From DALYJJ01 sp033763935 (GTDB lineage Bacteria > Acidobacteriota > Terriglobia > Bryobacterales > Bryobacteraceae), in NCBI GenBank assembly GCA_033763935.1, contig JANRJO010000025.1, positions 33,085 to 97,084 on the forward strand: a stretch of 64,000 nucleotides of DNA. Direction: 5' to 3'. Within the stretch, counting starts at the first letter, position 1, and each line of letters starts with the position of its first letter. The position numbers and the translations under genes were made by a program. Positions 34,648-43,227 of the stretch are shown piece after piece. A model generated the notes under the pieces. That model saw nothing but the letters and a program-made list of their open reading frames with translations, made no database searches and had not been told where the DNA came from.

Positions 34648-36246
34648 ATGAGAACCCCGATCGTACTCGCCCTGACTGTACTCTCCGTTTGCTCCGCCCA
34701 GGCCCGCATCAAGCTCGCCAACCTCGGAGTCTATAGCGCCGGCGCGGGCAACACCACCGAAATCGCCGCCTACGACCCCGAATCCAAGCGAATCTTCAGC
34801 GTCAACGGGCTCCTCGGCCGCCTCGATATCATCAACGTCGCGAACCCCAAAACCCCCGCCCTCCTGAACTTCATCGCTACCGGCGGATTCCCCAACAGCG
34901 TCGCCGTCCGCGACGGCATCGTCGCCGTCGCCGTCGAAGGCACGCCCCGCACCTCCCCCGGCAAGGTCATCTTTTATGACGTGGACGGCCTCAAGCTGAA
35001 CGAAGTCACCGTCGGCGCCGTCCCCGACATGCTCACCTTCACCCCCAACGGCCGCTACGTCCTGGTGGCCAACGAAGGCGAGCCCAACAGCTACAATCGG
35101 GTCGATTCCGTCGACCCCGAAGGCTCCGTCAGCGTCATCTCCATGGCCGCGGGCGTCAAGAACCTCACTCAGAACGCCGTCCGCACCGCGCGCTTCATCG
35201 GGAACATCCCCCAGTCCAACTCCTCCAGCATCCGCCGCTACGGGCCCAACGCTTCCTTCGCCCAGGACATGGAGCCCGAGTACATCACCGTCTCCCACGA
35301 CTCCCGCACCGCCTGGGTCACCCTTCAGGAAAACAACGCCATCGCCGTGCTCGATATCTCGGACGCCGCCTTCACCCGCATCATCGGCCTCGGCTTCAAA
35401 AACCACAACAGTGAGCTCAATGCCCTCGACCCCAGCGATCGCGACGGGCTAAACAACGCCGGCGCCATCAAAATCGCCCCCTGGCCCGTCTTCGGCATGT
35501 ATCAGCCCGACGCCATCGACTCCTACCGCGTCGAAGGCAGGACCTACCTGGTGATGGCCAATGAAGGCGATGCCCGCGACTATCCCGGCTTCACCGAAGA
35601 AGTCCGCGTCAGCGCCCTGAACCTCGACCCCACCGCCTTCCCCAACGCCGCCGCCCTCAAAGCCAATGCCGCTCTCGGCCGCCTCACCGTCACCAACCAG
35701 CTCGGCGACATCGACGGCGACGGGGACTTCGACCGCATCCACCCCCTCGGCGCCCGCTCCTTCACCATCCGCGACGCCGCCGGCAACATCGTCTGGGATA
35801 GCGCCAGCGAACTCGAACGCCTCACCGCGCAGCTCGCCCCCGCCATCTTCAACTCCAACGGCGCGCCCGACACCTTCGATACCCGCAGCGACAACAAAGG
35901 ACCCGAACCCGAGGGCGTCGTCATCGGGAAGGCCTACGGCCGCACCTACGCCTTCGTCGGTCTCGAACGCACCGGCGGCGTCATGGTGTACGACATCTCC
36001 AACCCCAAGTCGCCCAAGTTCATCGAGTACTTCAACCTCAGCCCCGCCGACATCTCGCCCGAAGGACTGCTCTTCGTCAAAGCCGACGACAGCCCCACCG
36101 GCAAACCCCTCCTCGTCATTTCTCACGAAGTCAGTGGCACTCTCCGCATCCTCGAAATCACCAAGGTCAAAGGTGATGACGACGACGACGAGGACGATGA
36201 GGACGACGAGGACGAGGACGACGACCGCCGCGGCGGTCGCCGATAA
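34648..36246 (+). CDS. Choice-of-anchor I family secreted propeller protein
   Basis: A 532-residue protein with a signal peptide (RTPIVLALTVLSVCSAQA). The mature part has the pattern of choice-of-anchor I / mesenchyme-glycoprotein-like propellers: GAGNTTEIAAYDPESKRIFS, FPNSVAVRDGIVAVAVEG, MLTFTPNGRYVLVANEGEP, MEPEYITVSHDSRTAWVTLQ and a late RSDNKGPEPEGV. It ends with about 25 residues that are almost only Asp and Glu, then RRGGRR. The acidic tail may bind Ca or hold the protein at the wall. Function is unknown; a phosphatase or esterase role has been proposed for some relatives but no active site is visible here. Confidence 0.82.
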   Translation: MRTPIVLALTVLSVCSAQARIKLANLGVYSAGAGNTTEIAAYDPESKRIFSVNGLLGRLDIINVANPKTPALLNFIATGGFPNSVAVRDGIVAVAVEGTPRTSPGKVIFYDVDGLKLNEVTVGAVPDMLTFTPNGRYVLVANEGEPNSYNRVDSVDPEGSVSVISMAAGVKNLTQNAVRTARFIGNIPQSNSSSIRRYGPNASFAQDMEPEYITVSHDSRTAWVTLQENNAIAVLDISDAAFTRIIGLGFKNHNSELNALDPSDRDGLNNAGAIKIAPWPVFGMYQPDAIDSYRVEGRTYLVMANEGDARDYPGFTEEVRVSALNLDPTAFPNAAALKANAALGRLTVTNQLGDIDGDGDFDRIHPLGARSFTIRDAAGNIVWDSASELERLTAQLAPAIFNSNGAPDTFDTRSDNKGPEPEGVVIGKAYGRTYAFVGLERTGGVMVYDISNPKSPKFIEYFNLSPADISPEGLLFVKADDSPTGKPLLVISHEVSGTLRILEITKVKGDDDDDEDDEDDEDEDDDRRGGRR

Positions 36247-36263
36247 CCGCTGACCTTCCAGAG

Positions 36264-36296
36264 GAGGCGGCTTACTGGTATTCCAGCAGCCGCCTC
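36264..36296. terminator. Long hairpin between convergent genes
   Basis: GAGGCGGCT (36264-36272) pairs with AGCCGCCTC (36288-36296). Inside it CTGG (36275-36278) pairs with CCAG (36283-36286) around a four-base loop. It follows the propeller gene and includes the last codons of the convergent DUF438 gene. The plus-strand tail is CCCCTTT, so it is a plausible but T-poor terminator. Confidence 0.45.
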
Positions 36297-37456
36297 TCCC
36301 CTTTGAGCGCCCGTATCCCCGTCACGTCCTGCGTCAGTTCCACCGTCCCCAGGTACTTTCCCTCCGCGTTCCGTACCGCGAAATACCGGATGTGCACGAA
36401 CCGCCCGTGAAACTCGATCCAGAACTCCGCAACGTTCTGCCGACCCTCCCGAAAATCGCTCAGAATCCGGTCCACCACATCCACGCTCCGCGGCGGATGG
36501 CAGTGCTGCACCTTCCGCCCGATGATGGCCCGGCTCCTCGCAAACACACGCTCCGGCCCCTCCGTGAAAAACGCTACCCGGTCGTCCGCATCCACGAAGG
36601 TCAAATCCAGCGGCAGCGTCCCGAAGATCGCCGTCAACTGCTCCACTGACACGAACCCCGTCGGCAGTTCCATGGCCCCCGCGGCCGGCGCCGGAATCGT
36701 CACCGGCGTAGTTGCCACCGGAGGCTTGTATCCCGTCCGCGGCTCCACCAGGCACCACCCGTACTTCGGCGACGACCGCCAGATCTCCCCCCAGTCCTCC
36801 TGCGTCAGAACGTTCTGCGCCATCGGCAGCAGAATGTTCTCCTCCTTCGCAATCATCTCTTCCACCGCCGCGGCCGCCCGCCTCGTCACCTCCCGCGCGC
36901 GGTCCAGGTTCACGTCCCCGTGCAGCGCCGCCTGCATCTGCTTCAGCAGCTCCCGCACCTCGTCATCTTTCATCCACATCACCTTCGAAGGACCCGTGAT
37001 GCCGTGCTTCTCGAGCTTCGAGAAGAGCGCATGCTCCTTGCGCTGGTAGTGCTTCTCGATGTCCATCAGGTCGTTCGCCGCCTTGCGCCAGGCAAAGATC
37101 TCCTCCGCCTCCACAGCCGCCCGGAGCTCCCGCAACACCCCTGCCAGAGCCTCGTTCTCGCGCTGGAACGTGTCCACCGGATGCCCCGGCGCCGGCGGCG
37201 GTCCCACCGGCAACTGCACCAGGACCTCCCGCGCGATCTGCGAATGCAGATCGCACATCCCCCGCAGCTGCTCCACCGGCACTCCCTCCGCCAGCAACTC
37301 CTGCTCGGTGGCCACCAGCTCCACCGCGTCCGTCTCCCGGACAATCGTCCGGAACAGCCCCTTGATCGTCTCCGGCGACTCCCCGGCATGCAGCCTCTGG
37401 ATCAGCCCCTTCATCGTCCTCACTCGATTAGCGCGGTTATCGATCACTTCGCTCAT
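36272..37456 (-). CDS. DUF438/hemerythrin-like PAS-domain protein
   Basis: A 394-residue protein. Residues 1-75: DUF438 helical domain (LIQRLHAGESPETIKGLFRT). Residues about 80-230: hemerythrin-like helices with His, Glu and Asp ligands (CDLHSQIARE, DIEKHYQRKEHALFSKLE, EEMIAKEENILLPMA). Residues about 270-390: a PAS domain (LTFVDADDRVAFFTEGPERVFARSRAIIGRKVQHCHPP) as in the DUF438-PAS family. Such proteins may bind a di-iron centre or heme and sense oxygen or NO; this is inference. The ATG at 37456 gives the normal start of the family. It is divergent from the EF-hand propeller gene. Confidence 0.85.
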   Translation of the reverse strand: MSEVIDNRANRVRTMKGLIQRLHAGESPETIKGLFRTIVRETDAVELVATEQELLAEGVPVEQLRGMCDLHSQIAREVLVQLPVGPPPAPGHPVDTFQRENEALAGVLRELRAAVEAEEIFAWRKAANDLMDIEKHYQRKEHALFSKLEKHGITGPSKVMWMKDDEVRELLKQMQAALHGDVNLDRAREVTRRAAAAVEEMIAKEENILLPMAQNVLTQEDWGEIWRSSPKYGWCLVEPRTGYKPPVATTPVTIPAPAAGAMELPTGFVSVEQLTAIFGTLPLDLTFVDADDRVAFFTEGPERVFARSRAIIGRKVQHCHPPRSVDVVDRILSDFREGRQNVAEFWIEFHGRFVHIRYFAVRNAEGKYLGTVELTQDVTGIRALKGERRLLEYQ

Positions 37457-37494
37457 GACACCCCGAGCGTACCGGCCCGCGCCCCCCAGCGCGA

Positions 37495-37531
37495 TGACTT
37501 TAGTCACACCCCGCCCGCGAGGCTTTACAAT
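37495..37531 (+). promoter_or_regulatory. Promoter region with palindrome TGACTTTAGTCA
   Basis: A 5-bp inverted repeat TGACT-TT-AGTCA lies at 37495-37506. It is followed by TACAAT (37526-37531), a possible -10 box for the gene starting at 37559, so the palindrome falls near the -35 position. It also lies 40 bases upstream of the divergent DUF438 gene. Binding protein unknown. Confidence 0.4.
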
Positions 37532-37558
37532 AGCCAAACCGGAAAGGAAGATCGAGGA

Positions 37559-38968
37559 ATGCTTCGAACCATCGCGCTGCTGTCCGCCGCTGCCATCCTT
37601 ATGGCCCAGGAAGGACCGTGGCCCCAGTTCCGCGGCCCGAACGGATCGGGTGTCGGTGCCGGTTCCGGCTACCCCGTCGAGTTCGGCCCTGGAAAGAACG
37701 TCGCCTGGAAAGCACCTGTGCCCTACGGGCAGTCGTCCCCGGTCATCGCCGCCGGACGCGTATACGTCACCGCCGGCGAAGGCGCCAAACTCCTCACCAT
37801 CAGCCTCGACGCCCGTACCGGGAAAGAGCTCTGGAGGCGCGAACTCCCCAGGACCCATCAACACAAGGTCTACCCCGCCAACGATCCCGCCTCGCCCTCC
37901 CCCGCCGCCGACGACACGGGCGTCTACGTCTTCTTCCCCGATTTCGGCCTCGCCGCCTATAACGCCGACGGCTCTGAGCGCTGGCGCATGCCCCTCGGCC
38001 CCTTCAAAAATTTCTACGGCATGGCCGCCTCTCCCATCCTTGCCGGTGAGACCGTCATTCAAGTGCTGGACCAGCAGCGCGGCTCGTTCCTGCTCGCCGT
38101 TCACCGCAAAAGCGGAAAGCTGAAGTGGAAGACCGAACGTCCATCGGCCGCCATCGCCTGGGCCACGCCCATGGTGTACCGCCCCAGCGCCGGACCGGCA
38201 CAGCTCGTTGTGCTCGGGGCTACGCAACTGGACGGCTACTATCTCGATACCGGTGAGCCCCGGTGGTTCCTCCGGCAATCCTCCTCCGGCTCCATGGGAA
38301 CGGTCGTAGCCGACGGAGACACTCTCCTCGCCTCCACCTACAACACGTCCGAGCCCTGGCTTCCCGCCTTCGCCACCGTCATCGCCAAGTACGACAAGGA
38401 CAAGAACGGGGAGCTCTCGGAATCGGAATTCAAGGACGATCCCGACCTCGGCGGCCACTTCGGCTGGCTCGATGCGAACGACGATCGCCGCCTGACCGCC
38501 GCCGAGTGGAACGAAACCGTCCGCCTCATCTCCACCGGCGATTTCGGAACCATCGCCCTGAAACCGGGCGCAGCCCAGGGAGAGATCAAAGCCGAAGGCG
38601 TGGCTTGGCGGTTTAAGAAAAACCTGCCGTATATCCCCGCGCCGCTCCTCTATCAGGGTGTCTTGTATCTCGTGAAGGACGGCGGCATCGTCACCTCTCT
38701 CGATCCCGCTACCGGCAAACTCCTGAAGGAGGGCCGCAGTCCGTCCGCCCTCGGCGAATACTACGCCTCCCCCGTCGCCGCCGACGGCAAGGTCTACCTC
38801 GCGAACGGCGAGGGCCGGATCAGTGTGCTCAAAGCCGGCCCCCAGTGGGAAGTGCTCAAAGTGAACTCTCTCGAGGAAGAAGTCCACGCCACCCCCGCCC
38901 TCAGCAGCGGCCGCCTCTACGTCCGCACTCGCACCGCCCTCTACTGCTTCGCCGCGCCCAGCTCGTAA
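37559..38968 (+). CDS. PQQ-like propeller protein with EF-hand insertion
   Basis: A 469-residue secreted protein with a signal peptide (MLRTIALLSAAAILMA) and good AAGGA sequences before the ATG. Blades of the PQQ-repeat type follow (LLTISLDARTGKELWRREL, LLAVHRKSGKLKWKTE, VTSLDPATGKLLKEGR). Between blades near residues 285-320 sit two EF-hand-like loops, DKDKNGELSESEF and DANDDRRLTAAEW, with Asp at 1 and 3 and Glu at 12. The same combination is known in exported propeller proteins of Planctomycetes and Acidobacteria. Ca2+ binding is inferred. Confidence 0.85.
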   Translation: MLRTIALLSAAAILMAQEGPWPQFRGPNGSGVGAGSGYPVEFGPGKNVAWKAPVPYGQSSPVIAAGRVYVTAGEGAKLLTISLDARTGKELWRRELPRTHQHKVYPANDPASPSPAADDTGVYVFFPDFGLAAYNADGSERWRMPLGPFKNFYGMAASPILAGETVIQVLDQQRGSFLLAVHRKSGKLKWKTERPSAAIAWATPMVYRPSAGPAQLVVLGATQLDGYYLDTGEPRWFLRQSSSGSMGTVVADGDTLLASTYNTSEPWLPAFATVIAKYDKDKNGELSESEFKDDPDLGGHFGWLDANDDRRLTAAEWNETVRLISTGDFGTIALKPGAAQGEIKAEGVAWRFKKNLPYIPAPLLYQGVLYLVKDGGIVTSLDPATGKLLKEGRSPSALGEYYASPVAADGKVYLANGEGRISVLKAGPQWEVLKVNSLEEEVHATPALSSGRLYVRTRTALYCFAAPSS

Positions 38969-38995
38969 GGCGATGATTCAGGTAAGGGCGATTGT

Positions 38996-39145
38996 ATGCA
39001 GATCACACTGGAACTGCCGTAAGACATCGCGCAGAGGCTGGCATCCAAGAAAGCACGTGCCTCGAGCTGCACTCGAGAGTCTCGCGCTGGAAGCATACAG
39101 ATCTCAGGCGCTCACGGCCGCGCAGCTTCGTAGGCTCCTAGGTCT
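38996..39145 (+). pseudogene. Remnant of UPF0175-type antitoxin
   Basis: ATG at 38996 starts MQITLELP, then TAA, then DIAQRLASKKA. The second half (VPRAALESLALEAYRSQALT and AAQLRRLLG) is in another frame. Joined, they match the N-terminal two thirds of UPF0175 antitoxins, which accompany DUF3368/PIN toxins. One nonsense codon and one frameshift make it dead; no toxin gene remains next to it. Confidence 0.7.
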
Positions 39146-39154
39146 CCACACCCC

Positions 39155-39268
39155 ATGTTCAACGGGCCCAACACCAGCCCCACCAACGCTACCTTCGGGC
39201 AGGTCACCAACTTCGGCGCCTGCGCCCCCATGCGCAACTTCCTCTTCACCGGCCAGCTCTCCTTCTAA
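39155..39268 (+). pseudogene. C-terminal remnant of an Oar-like TonB-dependent receptor
   Basis: A frame from 39155 to TAA 39268 reads MFNGPNTSPTNATFGQVTN and ends RNFLFTGQLSF. This is the characteristic end of the large carboxypeptidase-regulatory/TonB receptors abundant in Acidobacteria (FNGPNTSPxxxxFG... aromatic last residue). The preceding 900 or so residues are missing and replaced directly by the UPF0175 remnant. Confidence 0.65.
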
Positions 39269-39283
39269 GGACTGGTCAAACCC

Positions 39284-39317
39284 GCGGCCGCCGCCCTCGC
39301 CCCCCGGCGGCGGCCGC
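39284..39317. repeat. 12-bp perfect inverted repeat (hairpin)
   Basis: GCGGCCGCCGCC (39284-39295) and GGCGGCGGCCGC (39306-39317) surround a 10-base loop. It lies 15 bases after the receptor remnant and probably was its transcription-end hairpin. No T-run follows. Confidence 0.6.
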
Positions 39318-39509
39318 ACCACTCCCCAACTACTCGAATCCCGCTAAACGCTGTCCTGGTAAGTGGCGAAGGAAATCGCCAGAGAGATTCTGCGTAGACA
39401 CCGCAGGGCAAACCCGCCCCGAGGCCAAAAAACTAGTAGATGACGCCGCCGTTAGTCATCGCTTCCAGTATAAGCCACTTTCCGTCCAATAGCGCCCACT
39501 TCCCGCCCG

Positions 39510-41303
39510 TCAGCCAATCTGCACCACCTCCGCCGCGATGAAGCCGTCTGACTCCATATCCTTCCCATACCACCCAAACACCTCGTATCCCGATAAGTCC
39601 TCATTTGCCAGCGACTCCTGCGCCGCCCTCCGCGCTTCCTCCTCCTTGAGCTTCTCTCCCTTCGTCACCCGCTTCCGCATCGAATTCCGCATCTCCACCT
39701 TGCAGATTCCCTTGGGCACCAACAAGATCAGCTCCGCCCGGTCTGTCTTCCCTTCGCGGCCCGCCCGCAAGTACAACTCGTCCCGGCCTCGCAGCCGGAG
39801 CGGCTGCATGGAGTCAGCCACTCGCTCTCTCACCTCCAATCCGTAGCAGTAGCCGGCCTCGCGCTGCAGCACGGGATCGAAGAACAGCAGGATCTGCCGT
39901 GCCGGAGGGTCGCCCTGCGACAGGATCGGAATCTCGATCGCCTGCACCACCTCGTTGTTCAGGCTCCAAACCCTCCAGCTCGCCTGCCCCAGGTATTCGC
40001 TGCCCGGTGCGCTCAAAAAGCCTACCCGGTGGCAGTACAGCGGCTTGTCCACTGGTCTCAGGTGAACCGTCGTCACCACCTCGTCCGGCGACGCCAGGTT
40101 CGCCAGGCTCTCCGCCTTCACCACGAATCGCACCAGCGCATAGTGAACCTCCTCCTGTTCATGCTGCCGCGCGAACACCTCCGCCATCGATTGCATCGCC
40201 GCCGGGCTCTGCGTGCTCCAGGGATCGCCCACAATTCGACCGCTCCCTCGCCTCGGCCCGCTCTCCCGCTCCGGACTCTGCCCGAGCGCCTTCGGAAGCG
40301 TGAACGTCACCAGCCCCGGCGACGAGTCCCCCGTCGTCGCTGTGTCCTTGCCGAAACTCCTCCGGTCATCGACATAACTCCTCAGGAATACCGTCCCCTG
40401 CCCCCGGTCCAGGTTCAACAGCACGAAGTTGTAGCCGTTCGCATAGTCGCGCCGGTCGTAAGCCGCGCCCGCCGACAGCACCGCGCAGTGCCCCGCCGTC
40501 CCCACCGGAACCGCTAGCACCGCCTTGTGCTCATGCCCCCGCAGGATGAAGTGGCAATGCTCCAGCAGGTCCCGCTCCGTGCTCGCCCGCTGCTCCACAT
40601 CGCTGAGCCAGTGGAACGGATGATGCATCACCCCGATCCGCAGATCCGCCGCCGGCGCCCCTGCCATCGCCTGGCGGTATTGATGCTCCCCCAGGATCAA
40701 CCGCCCGTAATCGTTGACCTCTTTCGTGTACGGATCCAGGCACTGCCCGCACATCCACGCCGAGTTCAATCCCATCACCGAGACCCGCAGCCCGCTCGGC
40801 GTGTCGATCGTCTTCGTGTATCCGTAGTCCGGCTCAGCGGGAGCGTCTTCCCCCAGGAACTTCTTCACGAACTCGCGATATCCCCGAAACCCAAACAGCA
40901 GGTGCCGCCTGTGTTCAGGGTCCTGGAACGCCTCCGACACCGCCTCCCGCTCCCGAAACGTCTCCAGCAGCTTCGGCAGATACCGCAGCCGCGAACGGTC
41001 CACGTCATGGTTCCCGGGCACAAAAAAGATCCGGTCCCGCCCCACCCCCGTTACCTTGAGCAGCTCCTCCAGCAGTTCCTTCGAAGCTCGCTCGTACTCG
41101 TCATCGGCGCCCTTGAACGCCAGGTCGCCGCTGAAAACGATGAAGTCCAGCCTCCCCAGGTTCGGATGGATCTCCGTCGCCCGCCGCTCAATGTCCCGCA
41201 GCAGCGCCTCCCGCAATACCCCTCGGTCCAGACTGGCCCGGTTCCCTTGATGCCAGTCCGAGAGATGCAGCCATGCAATCGGTTGCCGTCCTCCAGCCGC
41301 CAT
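39510..41303 (-). CDS. Calcineurin-like metallophosphoesterase with large C-terminal region
   Basis: About 597 residues from the ATG at 41303; an in-frame ATG at 41375 would add 24 Gly/Pro-rich residues. The metallophosphatase core is complete: LHLSDWHQG, FIVFSGDLAFKG, FFVPGNHDVD, GVMHHPFHW and LRGHEHKAV. It is followed by about 250 residues without a known domain, beta-rich (VVTTVHLRPVDKPLYCHRVG), then a helical lysine/glutamate-rich part. DNA, nucleotides or phosphoproteins are possible substrates. Stand-alone genes of this sort occur in conflict systems, but no partner is seen here. Confidence 0.82.
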   Translation of the reverse strand: MAAGGRQPIAWLHLSDWHQGNRASLDRGVLREALLRDIERRATEIHPNLGRLDFIVFSGDLAFKGADDEYERASKELLEELLKVTGVGRDRIFFVPGNHDVDRSRLRYLPKLLETFREREAVSEAFQDPEHRRHLLFGFRGYREFVKKFLGEDAPAEPDYGYTKTIDTPSGLRVSVMGLNSAWMCGQCLDPYTKEVNDYGRLILGEHQYRQAMAGAPAADLRIGVMHHPFHWLSDVEQRASTERDLLEHCHFILRGHEHKAVLAVPVGTAGHCAVLSAGAAYDRRDYANGYNFVLLNLDRGQGTVFLRSYVDDRRSFGKDTATTGDSSPGLVTFTLPKALGQSPERESGPRRGSGRIVGDPWSTQSPAAMQSMAEVFARQHEQEEVHYALVRFVVKAESLANLASPDEVVTTVHLRPVDKPLYCHRVGFLSAPGSEYLGQASWRVWSLNNEVVQAIEIPILSQGDPPARQILLFFDPVLQREAGYCYGLEVRERVADSMQPLRLRGRDELYLRAGREGKTDRAELILLVPKGICKVEMRNSMRKRVTKGEKLKEEEARRAAQESLANEDLSGYEVFGWYGKDMESDGFIAAEVVQIG

Positions 41304-41399
41304 GGCTCCGCAAGGTACCACAGTCCCGCCACCTGCGCCAATGCCCTCGATTTCGTCTGTCTCACTTTCAGCCAACCCCGCGTCTCACTCTGCGAAGGT

Positions 41400-42353
41400 A
41401 TGCCGCCCCTCTTTCGCTACGGCTTCTCCTACAGCGTCGTCCTGCCCCTCGCCCTCGCCGCACTCGCCCCCGCTCAGACCGTCCCCGCCGAGCTTTGGCG
41501 CCGGCCCCCCGCCGTCGAGTCCCTCGACCTCTATCACGGCCCCGGCGGCCCGCGCCTCATCCCTCGTCCCCCATTCCGCCTGATCGAAAAGAACACCTCC
41601 GGCACCGCCGAAAAGTACGTGGTCCGCGATGCCGCCGGACGCGTCTGGGAAGCAAAGCTCGGACCCGAAGTCCAGGCCGAAGTCTTCGCCACCCGCCTCG
41701 TCTGGGCCCTCGGCTACTACGCCGACCCCACCTACTTCGTCCCCGCCGGCCGCATCGGCGACCGCCCCTTTACCAACGCCCGCTTCGAACTCCGTGACCC
41801 CGCGCGCAAATTCCGCCCTGACCTCGCCTGGAACTGGAATCAGAATCCCTTCACCGGACGCCGCGACTTCAACGGCCTCCGGATCCTCGTCATGCTCCTC
41901 TCCGGCTGGGATAACAAGGATCGCCGCAACACCGAAAGTAATACCGGAGTCGTCGAAACCATCCGCAACGGCCGCCCCGTGTGGACGTACTATGTCACCG
42001 ACTGGGGGTCCACCATGGGCCGCTGGGGCGGCTTCTTTACCCGCGAGAAATGGAGTTGCGAAGACTATGCCGAACAGAGCCCGCGGCTCGTCAAAGGCGT
42101 CAAGGGGTCCGATATCGATTGGGGATTCACAGGCAAGCGCCGTGACGACATCGCCGAAGGGATCACCGTGGATGATGTCCGCTGGCTGATGCAGTACCTC
42201 GGCCGAATCTCTGACTCACAAATCCGCGCCGCCCTGCGCGCCGCCGCCGCCGGCCCTCACCAGACCGAATGCTTCACTCGATCCCTTCGCACCCGCATCC
42301 AGGCACTCCGCCGCCTCGCTTCCTCCCCCGCCCCGCCCCGCCGGACTACCTGA
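41400..42353 (+). CDS. Secreted protein of unknown function
   Basis: A 317-residue protein with a signal peptide (FRYGFSYSVVLPLALAALAPAQ). After it, LIEKNTSGTAEKYVVRDAAG and RVWEAKLGPEVQAEVFATRL resemble the N-lobe of kinase-like or HipA-like folds (a VK-like lysine followed by a Glu-rich helix). Further on come FNGLRILVMLLSGWDNKDRR and YYVTDWGSTMG, which would suit catalytic Asp residues. No family is recognised with certainty and kinase activity is only a hypothesis. The start ATG at 41400 was chosen because it puts the signal peptide at the N-terminus. Confidence 0.65.
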   Translation: MPPLFRYGFSYSVVLPLALAALAPAQTVPAELWRRPPAVESLDLYHGPGGPRLIPRPPFRLIEKNTSGTAEKYVVRDAAGRVWEAKLGPEVQAEVFATRLVWALGYYADPTYFVPAGRIGDRPFTNARFELRDPARKFRPDLAWNWNQNPFTGRRDFNGLRILVMLLSGWDNKDRRNTESNTGVVETIRNGRPVWTYYVTDWGSTMGRWGGFFTREKWSCEDYAEQSPRLVKGVKGSDIDWGFTGKRRDDIAEGITVDDVRWLMQYLGRISDSQIRAALRAAAAGPHQTECFTRSLRTRIQALRRLASSPAPPRRTT

Positions 42354-42371
42354 TCTCCCTCCCTCACCCAC

Positions 42372-42662
42372 TCACCACCGGCCGCCCGCCTTCCCCGTCG
42401 CGTGCCCCAGGAACTCAAGCCCGATCGTGTAGCAGCCGTCCTGCTCCCTCGGCGCGCACCATCGCACTATGCCCGACCGCGTCCCCTGCTTCCCCCGCAC
42501 CAGCCACATACTCCCAGGCGTTAGCTCCACCGCCGCCGACACTCCCAACCCCAGGTCCGAGTAGTCCTCCACCACCGCGATGCACCACTCCCCGCATTGC
42601 CCCTCCAACTTCACCATGCTCGGGCTCGCCATCCTGGCAACCCTTCTCGTTTCCAAACTCAT
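42372..42662 (-). CDS. PilZ-domain protein
   Basis: A 96-residue stand-alone PilZ-like domain. The c-di-GMP motif RxxxR appears as RRVAR at residues 6-10, and DxSxxG as DYSDLG around residue 33, followed by a beta-barrel (VELTPGSMWLVRGKQG, IVRWCAPREQDG, YTIGLEFLG). Binding of c-di-GMP is inferred from these motifs. It is convergent with the preceding secreted-protein gene and divergent from the GntR operon. Confidence 0.75.
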   Translation of the reverse strand: MSLETRRVARMASPSMVKLEGQCGEWCIAVVEDYSDLGLGVSAAVELTPGSMWLVRGKQGTRSGIVRWCAPREQDGCYTIGLEFLGHATGKAGGRW

Positions 42663-42763
42663 TTGCTTCCGCTCCTTTCCTCGCCGATACGTTCGCCGGC
42701 TACCCAGCCAGACCTTAATAGTCTTCTCGACGAAACTCCGCCAATCGATACCTCCGATTTCTC

Positions 42764-42795
42764 TTGACTTGTTCTAGAAGACTAGTACACTAGAA
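42764..42795 (+). promoter_or_regulatory. Promoter and palindromic operator of the gntR operon
   Basis: TTGACT (42764-42769) and TACACT (42786-42791) are spaced by 16 bases. A 24-base imperfect palindrome, TTCTAG (42772-42777), inner ACTAGT (42781-42786) and CTAGAA (42790-42795), covers the spacer and -10 box. This placement suits autorepression by the first gene product, a GntR regulator. The surroundings are AT-rich compared with the flanking genes. Confidence 0.65.
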
Positions 42796-42828
42796 AATTA
42801 GAAAGGGACACCACGGTGCCTTAACCCA

Positions 42829-43227
42829 ATGCCCGCAGCCCCAGAGATCCAACTCGACCTCGCCAGCGGCGTCCCCGCCTACCGCCAGGTCATCGACCAG
42901 ATCCTGATGGCGATCTCCACCGGCGCCCTCGCGGCGGGCGATCAACTCCCTACCGTACGGCAGCTCGCGGTGGACCTCTCCATCAACCCGAATACCGTGG
43001 TCCGTGCCTATCGCGAACTCGAAATTCGGGGCATACTCACCACGCAGCAGGGCATCGGCACATTCGTCAGCCGCACCCAGGTCCCGGCCGGCGACGCCCT
43101 GCGGCAAAAACGGCTCAGCCAACTCGTCGGCGACTTCGTCGCCCGGGCTGGGCGAGAGGGTTTCTCCTTGAACGAGCTGATCGAGCGCCTTGCGGAGCTC
43201 TCAGCCGAGAAAAGGTCCGAATCATGA
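42829..43227 (+). CDS. GntR-family (YtrA-type) regulator
   Basis: A 132-residue protein. The winged helix at about 13-80 has GVPAYRQVIDQILMAISTGALAAGDQLPTVRQLA, NPNTVVRAYRELE and GIGTFVS, all GntR hallmarks. The C-terminal part is a short helical pair of the YtrA type, without an effector-binding domain. The stop overlaps the SPFH gene start (ATGA). It probably represses its own operon through the palindrome upstream. Confidence 0.88.
   Translation: MPAAPEIQLDLASGVPAYRQVIDQILMAISTGALAAGDQLPTVRQLAVDLSINPNTVVRAYRELEIRGILTTQQGIGTFVSRTQVPAGDALRQKRLSQLVGDFVARAGREGFSLNELIERLAELSAEKRSES

Noticed and set aside
32585..34651. 688-codon plus-strand frame rich in Pro and Ser
   Set aside because: Out of frame with the clear propeller gene at 32740; shadow frame.
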